Origin: Planctomycetota bacterium
GTDB lineage: Bacteria; Planctomycetota; Planctomycetia; Gemmatales; Gemmataceae
Direction: 5' to 3'
Length of the DNA: 64,000 nucleotides
NCBI GenBank assembly: GCA_021413735.1
Contig: JAIOPV010000095.1
Span: 32,715 to 96,714 of the forward strand
Shown here: piece by piece, positions 53,709 through 60,375 of the stretch
Layout of the letters: each line of letters starts with the position of its first letter
Position numbering within the stretch: the first letter of the stretch is position 1
Translations under genes and position numbers: made by a program
The notes under the pieces: model-generated
The model's input: only the letters and a program-made list of their open reading frames with translations
The model's database searches: none
Told to the model about the DNA's origin: nothing

Positions 53709-55308
53709 GCTGTGTGTGCCCAAGTTCGTCGCCGGCGAGCAACATGGGCACACCTTGCGAGAGAAACACAGTGGCAAGCATGTTCCGCCGCTGGCGATCG
53801 CGCAGAGCGTTCACATCTGGATCGCTGGTGATTCCCTCGTGACCACAGTTCCAGTTCCGATTGTGATTCTCGCCATCGCGGTTGTCCTCACCATTCGCCG
53901 CGTTGTGTTTCTTGTGATAAGTGACGAGATCGGCGAGCGTGAATCCATCGTGACAGGTCACGAAGTTGACGCTCGCGTGCGGTCGCCGACCGGTCCGATC
54001 GTAGAGGTCCGGGGAGCCACATAGCCGTAAAGCGAGTTGGTTGGCAGGCACCCCTTTTCCCGCCCAGAACGAGCGAACCGAATCGCGATACTCGCCATTC
54101 CACTCGGCCCAACCATGTGGAAAGTTCCCAACCTTGTACCCATCGGGCCCGCTGTCCCATGGTTCGGCAATGAGCTTCACGCGAGAGAGCACCGGGTCTT
54201 GCTGAACGATGCTGAAGAAGCCGCCCAGAGTGTTGGCGTCGATGGATTCCCGTGCGAGTGCTGTCGCGAGGTCGAACCGGAATCCATCAACGTGCATCTC
54301 CTGAACCCAGTACCGCAGGCTGTCCGTGATGAGTTGGAGGACGCGCGGGTGCCCCATGCGGAGCGTGTTTCCGCACCCGGTAAAGTCCATGAAGTAGCGG
54401 GGATCTTCTGGCGAGAGGAAATAGTAGTTGGCGTTGTCGAGACCACGGAAGCCGAGCGTTGGCCCACACTGGTTTCCCTCGGCTGTGTGGTTGTAGACGA
54501 CATCGAGAATGACCTCGATTCCGGAGGCATGAAGCGCTCGCACCATCGACTTGAATTCCCACACCGCACGGTCGGGAGCTGTCGCGAAACGTGGGTCGGG
54601 TGCGAGAAACCCAAGCGTGTTGTAACCCCAATAGTTCGTGAGCCCGCGATCGCCAAGGTGTCGGTCGTCGATCCGATAATGCACTGGAAGCAGTTCGACA
54701 GCCGTGACGTTCAGTTCCTTCAGATGCCGGATTGCCGCCTCAGAGCCGACCCCGGCGTAGGTACCACGCAACCGCTCGGGCACACCGGGCAGTTTCTTCG
54801 TGAAACCCTTCACATGAAGTTCGTAGATGAGCGTGTCGTGCCAGGAGTGGTCAAGCGCTCGATCATCACCCCAGGTGAAGGCAGTATCGACGATCATTGA
54901 GAGGGGAGCGTATGCCCCACTGTCTCTCGCATCGAACGACAGATCGACACGCGGGTCTCCAATCGTGTACCCGTGGAGGGAATCGTCCCACCTCACCCCG
55001 CGGCCAACCGCCTTCGCATACGGATCGAAGAGGAGTTTGTGTGAGTTGAACCGGTGGCCCTTCGACGGATCAAATGGCCCGTTTGCCCGGTAACCATAAA
55101 GTTGGCCTGGCAGAATGTCCGGGAGGTAGGCATGAAAGACCTGATCGGTTCGCTCGGGCAGTTCAATGCGCAGTTCGTCGCGATCCTGAGTATTCTCGAA
55201 CAGACACAACTCAATGGACGTGGCGTGTTCGCTAAACACGGCAAAGTTTACACCGGTCCCGTCCCAAGTGGCTCCCAGGGGGTACGGCTGTCCGGGCCAA
55301 ACGCGCAT
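53602..55308 (-). CDS. glgX: Glycogen debranching enzyme (GlgX/TreX), C-terminally truncated
   Basis: About 568 residues from ATG 55308 (AGGAA upstream; [21 protein letters not shown] is the family start). CBM48-like N-domain, then GH13 barrel with [13 protein letters not shown], nucleophile in [11 protein letters not shown] (about Asp346), acid/base in LIAEPWDSG (Glu382), and [17 protein letters not shown] (Asp454). The chain reads in family register to [13 protein letters not shown] (about 537) and then runs 31 residues out of frame to a stop at 53602. Catalytic residues are all present, but the end of the barrel and the C-domain are absent, so activity is doubtful unless it is a sequencing artefact. 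Removes alpha-1,6 branches to feed TreY. First gene of the trehalose operon. Confidence 0.9.
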   Translation of the reverse strand: MRVWPGQPYPLGATWDGTGVNFAVFSEHATSIELCLFENTQDRDELRIELPERTDQVFHAYLPDILPGQLYGYRANGPFDPSKGHRFNSHKLLFDPYAKAVGRGVRWDDSLHGYTIGDPRVDLSFDARDSGAYAPLSMIVDTAFTWGDDRALDHSWHDTLIYELHVKGFTKKLPGVPERLRGTYAGVGSEAAIRHLKELNVTAVELLPVHYRIDDRHLGDRGLTNYWGYNTLGFLAPDPRFATAPDRAVWEFKSMVRALHASGIEVILDVVYNHTAEGNQCGPTLGFRGLDNANYYFLSPEDPRYFMDFTGCGNTLRMGHPRVLQLITDSLRYWVQEMHVDGFRFDLATALARESIDANTLGGFFSIVQQDPVLSRVKLIAEPWDSGPDGYKVGNFPHGWAEWNGEYRDSVRSFWAGKGVPANQLALRLCGSPDLYDRTGRRPHASVNFVTCHDGFTLADLVTYHKKHNAANGEDNRDGENHNRNWNCGHEGITSDPDVNALRDRQRRNMLATVFLSQGVPMLLAGDELGHTQHGNNKTRAASANVFSEPTDPWGGCRRRRMVHPGWP

Positions 55309-55343
55309 AGGGGGATTCCTCTTGTGAACTCCCGTATGATTGT

Positions 55344-55359
55344 TGCGAATCTCGTACCG
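55344..55359 (-). promoter_or_regulatory. Weak sigma-54-like site upstream of glgX
   Basis: The minus strand reads CGGTACGAGATTCGCA: GG at 55358-55357 and GC at 55346-55345, ten bases apart. The -24 has GGTACG (one mismatch to GGCACG) and the -12 has TCGCA rather than TTGCA. It lies in the 65-base gap between the receiver gene and glgX, with a predicted start of transcription near 55333, 25 bases before ATG 55308. Confidence 0.4.
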
Positions 55360-55373
55360 CAGATCCAAAGGAT

Positions 55374-55823
55374 TCAGTCAACGCGGCGCGGCTGTGGTCT
55401 GGGGATGACCGATGAAGGGTGCGAATGGAGCGGCGCACGCAGAATCACAATGTCGATCAGCGTGTTCGCTAATCGGTCTGGATCGACAGGCTTGGTGAGA
55501 TGCAAATCGAATCCTGCAGCCGAGGAACGTCGCCGAGCTTCTTCTTCAGGAAGTCCGGTAAGTGCGACCAACAGGGTTTCGGGTCCGCACGCCCCGGCCC
55601 GCACACGCCGACCAACCTCGTCGCCACTCATTCCGGGCATGTTCAAGTCAAGAACACACACCTCGGGTCGGAACGACTCTGCCGCATCAAGGGCACTCGG
55701 TCCGTCATAACGGGCCATGACCTCGAATCCTGCTAATTCCAAAAGCACAACCAAACTGTCCGCGGTGTCGTGGTTATCATCGACGCAGAGTACCCGCAAC
55801 ACCGGATCGGCGTTGTCTAGCAT
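55374..55823 (-). CDS. Stand-alone CheY-like response regulator 1
   Basis: A 149-residue single receiver domain: [16 protein letters not shown] (acidic pair), [16 protein letters not shown] with phospho-acceptor Asp near residue 59, LLVALTG with Thr/Ser, and [12 protein letters not shown] with the conserved Lys. The last 25 residues form a short Arg/Pro-rich tail ([20 protein letters not shown]). No output domain, so it must signal by protein contact or phosphotransfer. It resembles the receiver at 56601 and the C-terminal receiver of the kinase at 58236. A weaker sigma-54-like site lies upstream. Confidence 0.95.
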   Translation of the reverse strand: MLDNADPVLRVLCVDDNHDTADSLVVLLELAGFEVMARYDGPSALDAAESFRPEVCVLDLNMPGMSGDEVGRRVRAGACGPETLLVALTGLPEEEARRRSSAAGFDLHLTKPVDPDRLANTLIDIVILRAPLHSHPSSVIPRPQPRRVD

Positions 55824-55851
55824 GACGATTCCTCAGGCGCATAATCAGAGG

Positions 55852-55867
55852 TGCAATTCGCAGGCCG
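55852..55867 (-). promoter_or_regulatory. Weak sigma-54-like site upstream of response regulator 1
   Basis: The minus strand reads CGGCCTGCGAATTGCA: GG at 55866-55865 and GC at 55854-55853, spaced ten. The -12 TTGCA is consensus; the -24 GGCCT departs from GGCAC. Predicted transcription start near 55841, about 18 bases before ATG 55823, close for a leader. Confidence 0.4.
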
Positions 55868-55942
55868 ATTTGGGCGGGGCTGAAAATGTTTAGCACACTT
55901 TCACCTCGAAACGGCTGCGAAGACAACGCTCGATTTCCGCTC

Positions 55943-55958
55943 AGGCACGCGATTTGCG
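55943..55958 (+). promoter_or_regulatory. Sigma-54-like promoter for the 81-residue protein gene
   Basis: AGGCACGCGATTTGCG: GG at 55944-55945 and GC at 55956-55957, spaced exactly ten, with consensus GGCACG at -24 and TTGC at -12. Predicted start near 55969, 29 bases before ATG 55998, which itself has an AGGAG ribosome binding site. Confidence 0.75.
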
Positions 55959-55997
55959 AACCCAGCAGAATGGTTTTGCCCCGACAAGGAGATCGCT

Positions 55998-56243
55998 ATG
56001 CCTGCACCACAACTTCGCCTGGAAGATGCTGAGAATCCCGGTCAGCAGTTGATAATTGATGGGAACCCACAGACAGTCGTTGTACCCGGTCCGCGAGCGG
56101 GCACCGCGACCATCATTGGATCTGATGGAGCCCGCTCGCACGTCGTGGGAGATTATCGCGAAATTCACGCTCGGGTGCAGGATGCGGTTGCTCGTGGACA
56201 TGAAAGCGGAGAGGCACCTCGGATGAACACGGGCGTGAGTTGA
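55998..56243 (+). CDS. Small acidic/neutral protein of unknown function, sigma-54-linked
   Basis: An 81-residue protein from ATG 55998 with AGGAG and correct spacing. It is hydrophilic with one motif-like stretch LIIDGNPQTVVVPGPRAGTA and a helical end VGDYREIHARVQDAVARGHE. No signal peptide, transmembrane segment or known family. Directly preceded by a strong sigma-54-like promoter, which is the main evidence that it is a real, regulated gene. The next gene on the plus strand is far downstream; the 83-residue gene at 56250 is on the minus strand, 6 bases from its stop (convergent). Confidence 0.8.
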   Translation: MPAPQLRLEDAENPGQQLIIDGNPQTVVVPGPRAGTATIIGSDGARSHVVGDYREIHARVQDAVARGHESGEAPRMNTGVS

Positions 56244-56249
56244 GATTGC

Positions 56250-56501
56250 TCAGTCGCCACCGGTTGCGGGGAGGTCATCTGCCAAGGCTTCGACTGTCCC
56301 CACGACCAAAGCCGAAACCTGTCGGATCATCTGTTCCAACTCTTCACCCTTGTAACCCGCAGCGGCAACGGTCCGACGCACAACTGCGATGTCATCCGTT
56401 CCGAGTTGCTCCGTCGCCACGATCGCGGTCGAGTGGTCCGACTTCGCCCAAGCTCCCCGTCGCAACTTTATGACCTCATCGGCCAGTGCGCGTGCTGTCA
56501 T
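56250..56501 (-). CDS. Small protein of unknown function, sigma-54-linked
   Basis: An 83-residue protein from ATG 56501. Helical, Ala/Val/Glu-rich: ALADEVIKLRRGAWAKSDHS, VVRRTVAAAGYKGEELEQMIRQVSALVVGTVEALAD. No transmembrane segment or signal. A strong sigma-54-like site lies about 70 bases upstream, in the gap after the receiver gene at 56601. Convergent with the 81-residue gene; the two stops are 6 bases apart, so both small genes form a convergent pair under their own promoters. No family recognised. Confidence 0.78.
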   Translation of the reverse strand: MTARALADEVIKLRRGAWAKSDHSTAIVATEQLGTDDIAVVRRTVAAAGYKGEELEQMIRQVSALVVGTVEALADDLPATGGD

Positions 56502-56568
56502 GGTTAGCTCTCCAATTTGCGAATGAGTTCCAAACCGCCCAGCTATGCCGGGCTTCCTCTCGAAGAGG

Positions 56569-56586
56569 AAGCAACGCGCGTGCCGT
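56569..56586 (-). promoter_or_regulatory. Sigma-54-like promoter for the 83-residue protein gene
   Basis: The minus strand reads CGGCACGCGCGTTGCT: GG at 56584-56583, GC at 56572-56571, spaced ten; GGCACG at -24 and GTTGC at -12. Predicted start near 56559, 58 bases before ATG 56501. Confidence 0.75.
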
Positions 56587-56600
56587 GTGGTTCATCGACT

Positions 56601-57011
56601 TCACAGCGAGCAATAGCACGTGGCCCAAAGTCGATCGACTACTTCCACCAACTGATGTGGATTGACAGGTTTCAGCAGGTGCATGTCGAACCCTGCGCTC
56701 TCGATTCGCGTGCAACTCGCGTCGTCTCCGCGGGCAGTCAGCGCGACAAGTACCATCGGTCTGCTCTTCGATAGCTCACGAAGTCGTGTCGCGAGTTCAT
56801 CTCCATCCATCCCAGGCATGTTCAGATCGAGCAGGCAAACGCAGGGCTGGAAGGATTCAGCGATCTGAAGCGCGGTCGCGCCGTCGTAACATACCCGAAC
56901 CTCGAACCCGACAATCTGGAGGAGCAGCCCCTCCGAGTCCGCGAGGTCGTGATTGTCGTCGACACAGAGAACACGGAGATGGGCTCGTTCCTCAAGAGTG
57001 TGCATGGTCAT
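56601..57011 (-). CDS. Stand-alone CheY-like response regulator 2
   Basis: A 136-residue single receiver: [36 protein letters not shown] with the phospho-acceptor Asp near residue 62, MVLVALTARGDD and GFDMHLLKPVNPHQL with the conserved Lys. It is close in sequence to response regulator 1 (55374), suggesting a recent duplication with the small genes between them. ATG 57011 or 57005 (both in frame). A weaker sigma-54-like site (57088-57103) and a 9-bp hairpin (57027-57052) lie in its leader. Confidence 0.95.
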   Translation of the reverse strand: MTMHTLEERAHLRVLCVDDNHDLADSEGLLLQIVGFEVRVCYDGATALQIAESFQPCVCLLDLNMPGMDGDELATRLRELSKSRPMVLVALTARGDDASCTRIESAGFDMHLLKPVNPHQLVEVVDRLWATCYCSL

Positions 57012-57087
57012 ATTTGTTCTTCAGAGGCGGCGATGTCAAATGTCATCGCCGCTCGTGTGGATCGTCGAAGGGACAAATCGAAGAGTC

Positions 57088-57103
57088 CGCATTAAACGTG
57101 CCT
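57088..57103 (-). promoter_or_regulatory. Sigma-54-like site upstream of response regulator 2
   Basis: The minus strand reads AGGCACGTTTAATGCG: GG at 57102-57101 and GC at 57090-57089, ten apart. The -24 GGCACG is consensus; the -12 reads ATGCG instead of TTGCA. Predicted start near 57077, about 65 bases before the gene. The leader would include the hairpin at 57027-57052. Confidence 0.5.
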
Positions 57104-57159
57104 TGAGTGGGCGAGTTACCCGAGTTGACGCAGGAGTGTCTGTCGCCGGGCTGCTCCGC

Positions 57160-57176
57160 TGGCACAAACATTGCAA
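57160..57176 (+). promoter_or_regulatory. Sigma-54-like promoter for the YflT-like stress protein gene
   Basis: TGGCACAAACATTGCA: GG at 57161-57162 and GC at 57173-57174, exactly ten apart, both halves full consensus. Predicted start near 57186, 56 bases before ATG 57242, which has an AGGAG ribosome binding site. The best match in the window. Confidence 0.85.
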
Positions 57177-57241
57177 CCCATCCAACGGAGTGAGGAGTCG
57201 GCGTAACACTCCTCCGACGATACCCCTCAGGAGAATCAACA

Positions 57242-57760
57242 ATGGCCACAAGTGCAACTTGTACGACTGTCGCTGGTGTGTTCGCTACCCGAGCCGCAGC
57301 AGAGCGAGCGATCGCCGAGCTGCGATCATCCGGATACCAAGACGATCAAATCGGCTTAATCGCCCAAGACGCAAGCGGGAAGGCTGTGAAAACGGATGGA
57401 GCCGGGCACCGTGACACGAACGCGGGCGAGGGCGCTGCGCTCGGAGCGGCCGCTGGTGCCGTGGCGGGTGCAACCGTTGGGGCAGGAATCCTCGCGGGCG
57501 TGATCCCCGTCATTGGACCGGTTCTCGCGCTCGGCACGCTTGGCACGATCCTCGTGAATGCAGCCGGTGGCGCCGCTATCGCTGGCCTTGCTGGTCTTCT
57601 GATTGGCTGGGGCATTCCGGAAGATGATGCCAAATACTACGAGAACCAGGTGGCACTCGGGCGATACCTTGTGACGGTGGAATGCGGTACTGGGAACGAT
57701 GCCCGAGACCTTCTCAGCCGACACGGCGGTTATGATCGGATGTCCGCACCTGGGACATGA
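57242..57760 (+). CDS. YflT-like (general stress protein 17M) glycine-zipper protein
   Basis: A 172-residue protein. Residues 8-50 resemble the YflT/heat-induced stress domain (VAGVFATRAAAERAIAELRSSGY then QIGLIAQDASG). The centre (60-130) is a glycine/alanine-zipper membrane-type region: AALGAAAGAVAGATVGAGIL, PVIGPVLALGTLG, AAGGAAIAGLAGLLIGWGI. The end has EDDAKYYENQVALGRYLVTVECG, the usual C-terminal end of such proteins. Membrane-associated stress protein is the inference. Controlled by the best sigma-54-like site in the window and ended by a hairpin at 57783-57814. Confidence 0.88.
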   Translation: MATSATCTTVAGVFATRAAAERAIAELRSSGYQDDQIGLIAQDASGKAVKTDGAGHRDTNAGEGAALGAAAGAVAGATVGAGILAGVIPVIGPVLALGTLGTILVNAAGGAAIAGLAGLLIGWGIPEDDAKYYENQVALGRYLVTVECGTGNDARDLLSRHGGYDRMSAPGT

Positions 57761-57782
57761 GCCGTGTTCAGAAGCAGTGACC

Positions 57783-57814
57783 CACGAGAGCCGGGGAGAA
57801 ATCCTCGGCTCGTG
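57783..57814. terminator. Hairpin after the YflT-like gene
   Basis: CACGAG...GCCG pairs with CGGCTCGTG around a short loop (57783-57814) and is followed by TTATTG. A likely intrinsic terminator for the YflT-like transcript. Confidence 0.6.
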
Positions 57815-57987
57815 TTATTGCTAGGCGTTGCGTAGTTGTCCGCTTCTCCTGCGTATCGAGGTTCGGCAGTTTGAGCAGCCCGCACCACTGAATCCCATTT
57901 CTCCATTGTCGGAGGTGGGCTTCTCGACAGTTGCTTCAAGCAGGTGGAATTCCGCTTCTGGGATCACCCATGTTGGGTTTTCTTGAA

Positions 57988-58004
57988 TGGCACGCCTCGT
58001 GCAA
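57988..58004 (+). promoter_or_regulatory. Sigma-54-like promoter for the 53-residue protein gene
   Basis: TGGCACGCCTCGTGCA: GG at 57989-57990 and GC at 58001-58002, ten apart; TGGCACG is consensus at -24, GTGCA at -12 is close to TTGCA. Predicted start near 58014, 36 bases before ATG 58050. Confidence 0.75.
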
Positions 58005-58049
58005 TCTCGTGAACCGAGTAAGGATGGCCAACATCACCAGGAGGTCATG

Positions 58050-58211
58050 ATGAACGTGCCGCAAACGACCCCACGACTCACGACACGCCGCAAGACCCAA
58101 CACCCCCCCAAGCGACCAGTGACCGAGATGTTGTTGGAAATAACCTACCTGCTGCACGCAACCAAAGTCGTGAAACGCCTCGCGGCACCTTCTCGCGAAC
58201 CTCGAAGCTGA
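58050..58211 (+). CDS. Very small basic protein, sigma-54-linked
   Basis: A 53-residue protein from ATG 58050, with a full AGGAGG 5 bases upstream (ATG 58047 is also possible). N-terminus is basic and Thr/Pro-rich (LTTRRKTQHPPKRPVTE), then a helix (MLLEITYLLHATKVVKRL) and a short tail. No known family, though similar tiny proteins ending in LLEI-x-YLLHAT-type helices occur in planctomycetes from memory. The preceding sigma-54-like promoter and the strong ribosome binding site argue that it is expressed. Convergent with the hybrid kinase at 58236. Confidence 0.78.
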   Translation: MNVPQTTPRLTTRRKTQHPPKRPVTEMLLEITYLLHATKVVKRLAAPSREPRS

Positions 58212-58235
58212 CGCACCAAGGGGAGCGCCTCGCTT

Positions 58236-60284
58236 TCAGCCCGGCTTTCTGAGGAATTGTTCCAGTTCGGTCATGTTCACTGGCTTCACGAGATGTCCAT
58301 CGCAACCGGCCTCCTTGGAGAGCGCACGGTCTGCATCCTGACCCCAGCCGGTGAGAGCAATAATCATCATGCTACGGCCCCACGGCTGTTCTCGAATCCG
58401 ACGGGTCGCGTCCAACCCGTTCAGCCGTGGCATGCCTACATCCATCAGCACAATCTCAGGGCGGTACTCCTCGGCTTTGCAGATTGCCTCGATACCGTCG
58501 TGAGCGATCGCCACATCGTTGCCAAGCAACCCAAGCATCTCAGCTAACGACTCCGCACCATCATGGTTATCATCGACAACAAGGATTCGCTTTCGTGGTC
58601 CATTGGGCAGAACTTTCGGTGCCACATGCGTCGAATTTCGCGACTCTATCGGTCGCCCCAAGACCGGGAACCGCACCGTGAACGAGCTTCCCTGCCCTGG
58701 CCCGGGACTGTTTGCCTCGACCGATCCACCGTGCATCTCAACCAGGCGACGAACGAGTGTCAGCCCCACTCCAAGGCCACCCTGTGACCGATCCAAGGAT
58801 CGGTTTGCCTGTGTGAAGAGATCGAAGACCGTGGGGAGCAATTCGGCCGAAATGCCAATGCCTGTATCACGGATGCGAATGGTCGCGATATCCGCTTCCG
58901 TTCCCACGGAGATCCACACACGTCCGCCCGGTTCGGTATACTTCGCCGCGTTGTTCAGGAGATTGGTGAACACCTGCGTCAGTCTTGCCTTGTCTCCGTT
59001 GACCCGAACGGGTGTATCCGGAAGACTCACTTCGAGCGAATGGTGAAACTGGTCGAGGAGTGGCCGAACAGACTCAACCGCGTGCGACACCACCGCCTCC
59101 AAGTTCACGGGGGCGATCTCAAGACGGATTTTCCCGAGCGTGATTCGGGACACATCGAGCAGATCGTCAACCAGTCGGATCAGGTGGGTGAGTTGCCGAT
59201 CAATTACGCCGTGTGCCCACTGAACACGAACCGGATCCGATCCCAGTTGGCCGAGTACCATCGTCGCGTTTCGGATCGGGGCCAGCGGGTTCCGAAGTTC
59301 GTGCGCGAGCATCGAGAGGAACTCGTTCTTCTGTCGGTCCGCATACTGCACTTCTTGATAGAGTCTCGCGTTTTCCAGCGCGATCGCTGCCCGTGAGGCG
59401 AACGACTCCGCAACAGTACGATCGGCCTGCGTGAAGGTTCGCCCCGATGAGCGACGTGAGAGAACGAGAGATGCGAAGACTCGCCCACCAGCACGAAGTG
59501 GAATGACGACAGCAGATCCAGGCTCCGAGATTTCCGGTTCGCCCGCGAGAAGACGATTGGCAGTTGCCAACAAATCTTCATCCAACTGCACGCCACCGGA
59601 ACCCACTTCAACAACGGGACCATCAATTCCGAGGCGGCCGAGGAAGTACCTCCCCAGCGGCACGAGGGGCACGAGAGCCGCGAGATCGGCGAGATCGGGT
59701 AGCGGCAATCGAACCACATCGCGGGCTGCGACCTCCGGATCGAGTGACTGCCCGAACACTGCCCCAACCCTGGCGAGGAACGTGAGACGCCGGTTCGCTT
59801 CCTCCGCTGCCTCCCGCTTCATCCGTTCCTCAGCCAAAACCACGCGCTCTTCGGCCTGGCGCTTCACCTGCTGCGACATCCGGTACAGGTCGGCGAACAC
59901 GCGAACTTTCGCCTGGAGAATGCCCGGAACGATCGGGGTGGTGATGTAATCCACCGCCCCCTGGGCATACCCCTCGGCGGCTCGCATTTCATCAGCAAAC
60001 GCAGTGAGAAAAATGATTGGTGTGTGTGCTGACCGCTTCCGTTGCCGAATCAACGAGGCTGTCTCCAACCCGCTCATTCCGGGCATTTGGACATCCAACA
60101 GGATGACCGCGAAGTCTCGTTGAAGAACTGCCCGAAGTGCTTCTTCACCAGACCTCGCGGTAATCAGGTTCTGTCCAAGTCCCTCCAGGACTGTCCGATA
60201 CACCAACAGTTTCTCGGGGAGATCATCGACCACCAAGATGTTCGTCGGTTCGTCATTCGTCATCAGTCCCTCGTCATTCGTCAT
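58236..60284 (-). CDS. Hybrid histidine kinase: REC-GAF-HisKA-HATPase-REC
   Basis: A 682-residue cytoplasmic protein. Residues 13-125 form a receiver (ILVVDDLPEK, phospho-acceptor Asp64 in ILLDVQMPGM; the conserved Lys motif reads YITTPI, Thr replacing Lys). A GAF-like domain spans about 165-305, the HisKA motif is FLSMLAHELRNPLAPIRNA with His328, then HATPase motifs (NLLNNAAKYTE, IRDTGIGI, GGLGVGLTLVRRLVE), and a C-terminal receiver (RILVVDDNHDGAES, VLMDVGMPRLNG, HLVKPV). The C-terminal receiver resembles the two stand-alone receivers nearby. It has no membrane segment, so it senses a cytoplasmic signal. ATG 60284 or 60263. Confidence 0.95.
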   Translation of the reverse strand: MTNDEGLMTNDEPTNILVVDDLPEKLLVYRTVLEGLGQNLITARSGEEALRAVLQRDFAVILLDVQMPGMSGLETASLIRQRKRSAHTPIIFLTAFADEMRAAEGYAQGAVDYITTPIVPGILQAKVRVFADLYRMSQQVKRQAEERVVLAEERMKREAAEEANRRLTFLARVGAVFGQSLDPEVAARDVVRLPLPDLADLAALVPLVPLGRYFLGRLGIDGPVVEVGSGGVQLDEDLLATANRLLAGEPEISEPGSAVVIPLRAGGRVFASLVLSRRSSGRTFTQADRTVAESFASRAAIALENARLYQEVQYADRQKNEFLSMLAHELRNPLAPIRNATMVLGQLGSDPVRVQWAHGVIDRQLTHLIRLVDDLLDVSRITLGKIRLEIAPVNLEAVVSHAVESVRPLLDQFHHSLEVSLPDTPVRVNGDKARLTQVFTNLLNNAAKYTEPGGRVWISVGTEADIATIRIRDTGIGISAELLPTVFDLFTQANRSLDRSQGGLGVGLTLVRRLVEMHGGSVEANSPGPGQGSSFTVRFPVLGRPIESRNSTHVAPKVLPNGPRKRILVVDDNHDGAESLAEMLGLLGNDVAIAHDGIEAICKAEEYRPEIVLMDVGMPRLNGLDATRRIREQPWGRSMMIIALTGWGQDADRALSKEAGCDGHLVKPVNMTELEQFLRKPG

Positions 60285-60320
60285 CCGTCATTCAGCATCC
60301 GTCATCCGTCATTCGGTAAC
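60245..60320. repeat. Degenerate tandem heptamer array around the kinase start
   Basis: On the minus strand TGACGAA/TGACGGA units recur (for example GAATGACGGATGACGG, then GAATGACGAGG and GATGACGAATGACGAACC). The array overlaps the start of the 58236-60284 kinase, giving two in-frame starts (MTNDE repeated) and may vary in length by slippage. Confidence 0.65.
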
Positions 60321-60375
60321 CCAATGTCCTTGACCGCTCTCCCGAATGACGAATGGCAAGGGCCGAATAACGATC

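Noticed and set aside
53208..53777. Possible independent 189-residue gene between treY and glgX
   Set aside because: The translation is the C-terminal part of GlgX; only a frame change separates it from the main frame, so it is treated as a remnant.
60245..60330. Repeat array resembling a CRISPR
   Set aside because: Units are about 7 bases with no spacers of constant length and overlap a coding start.
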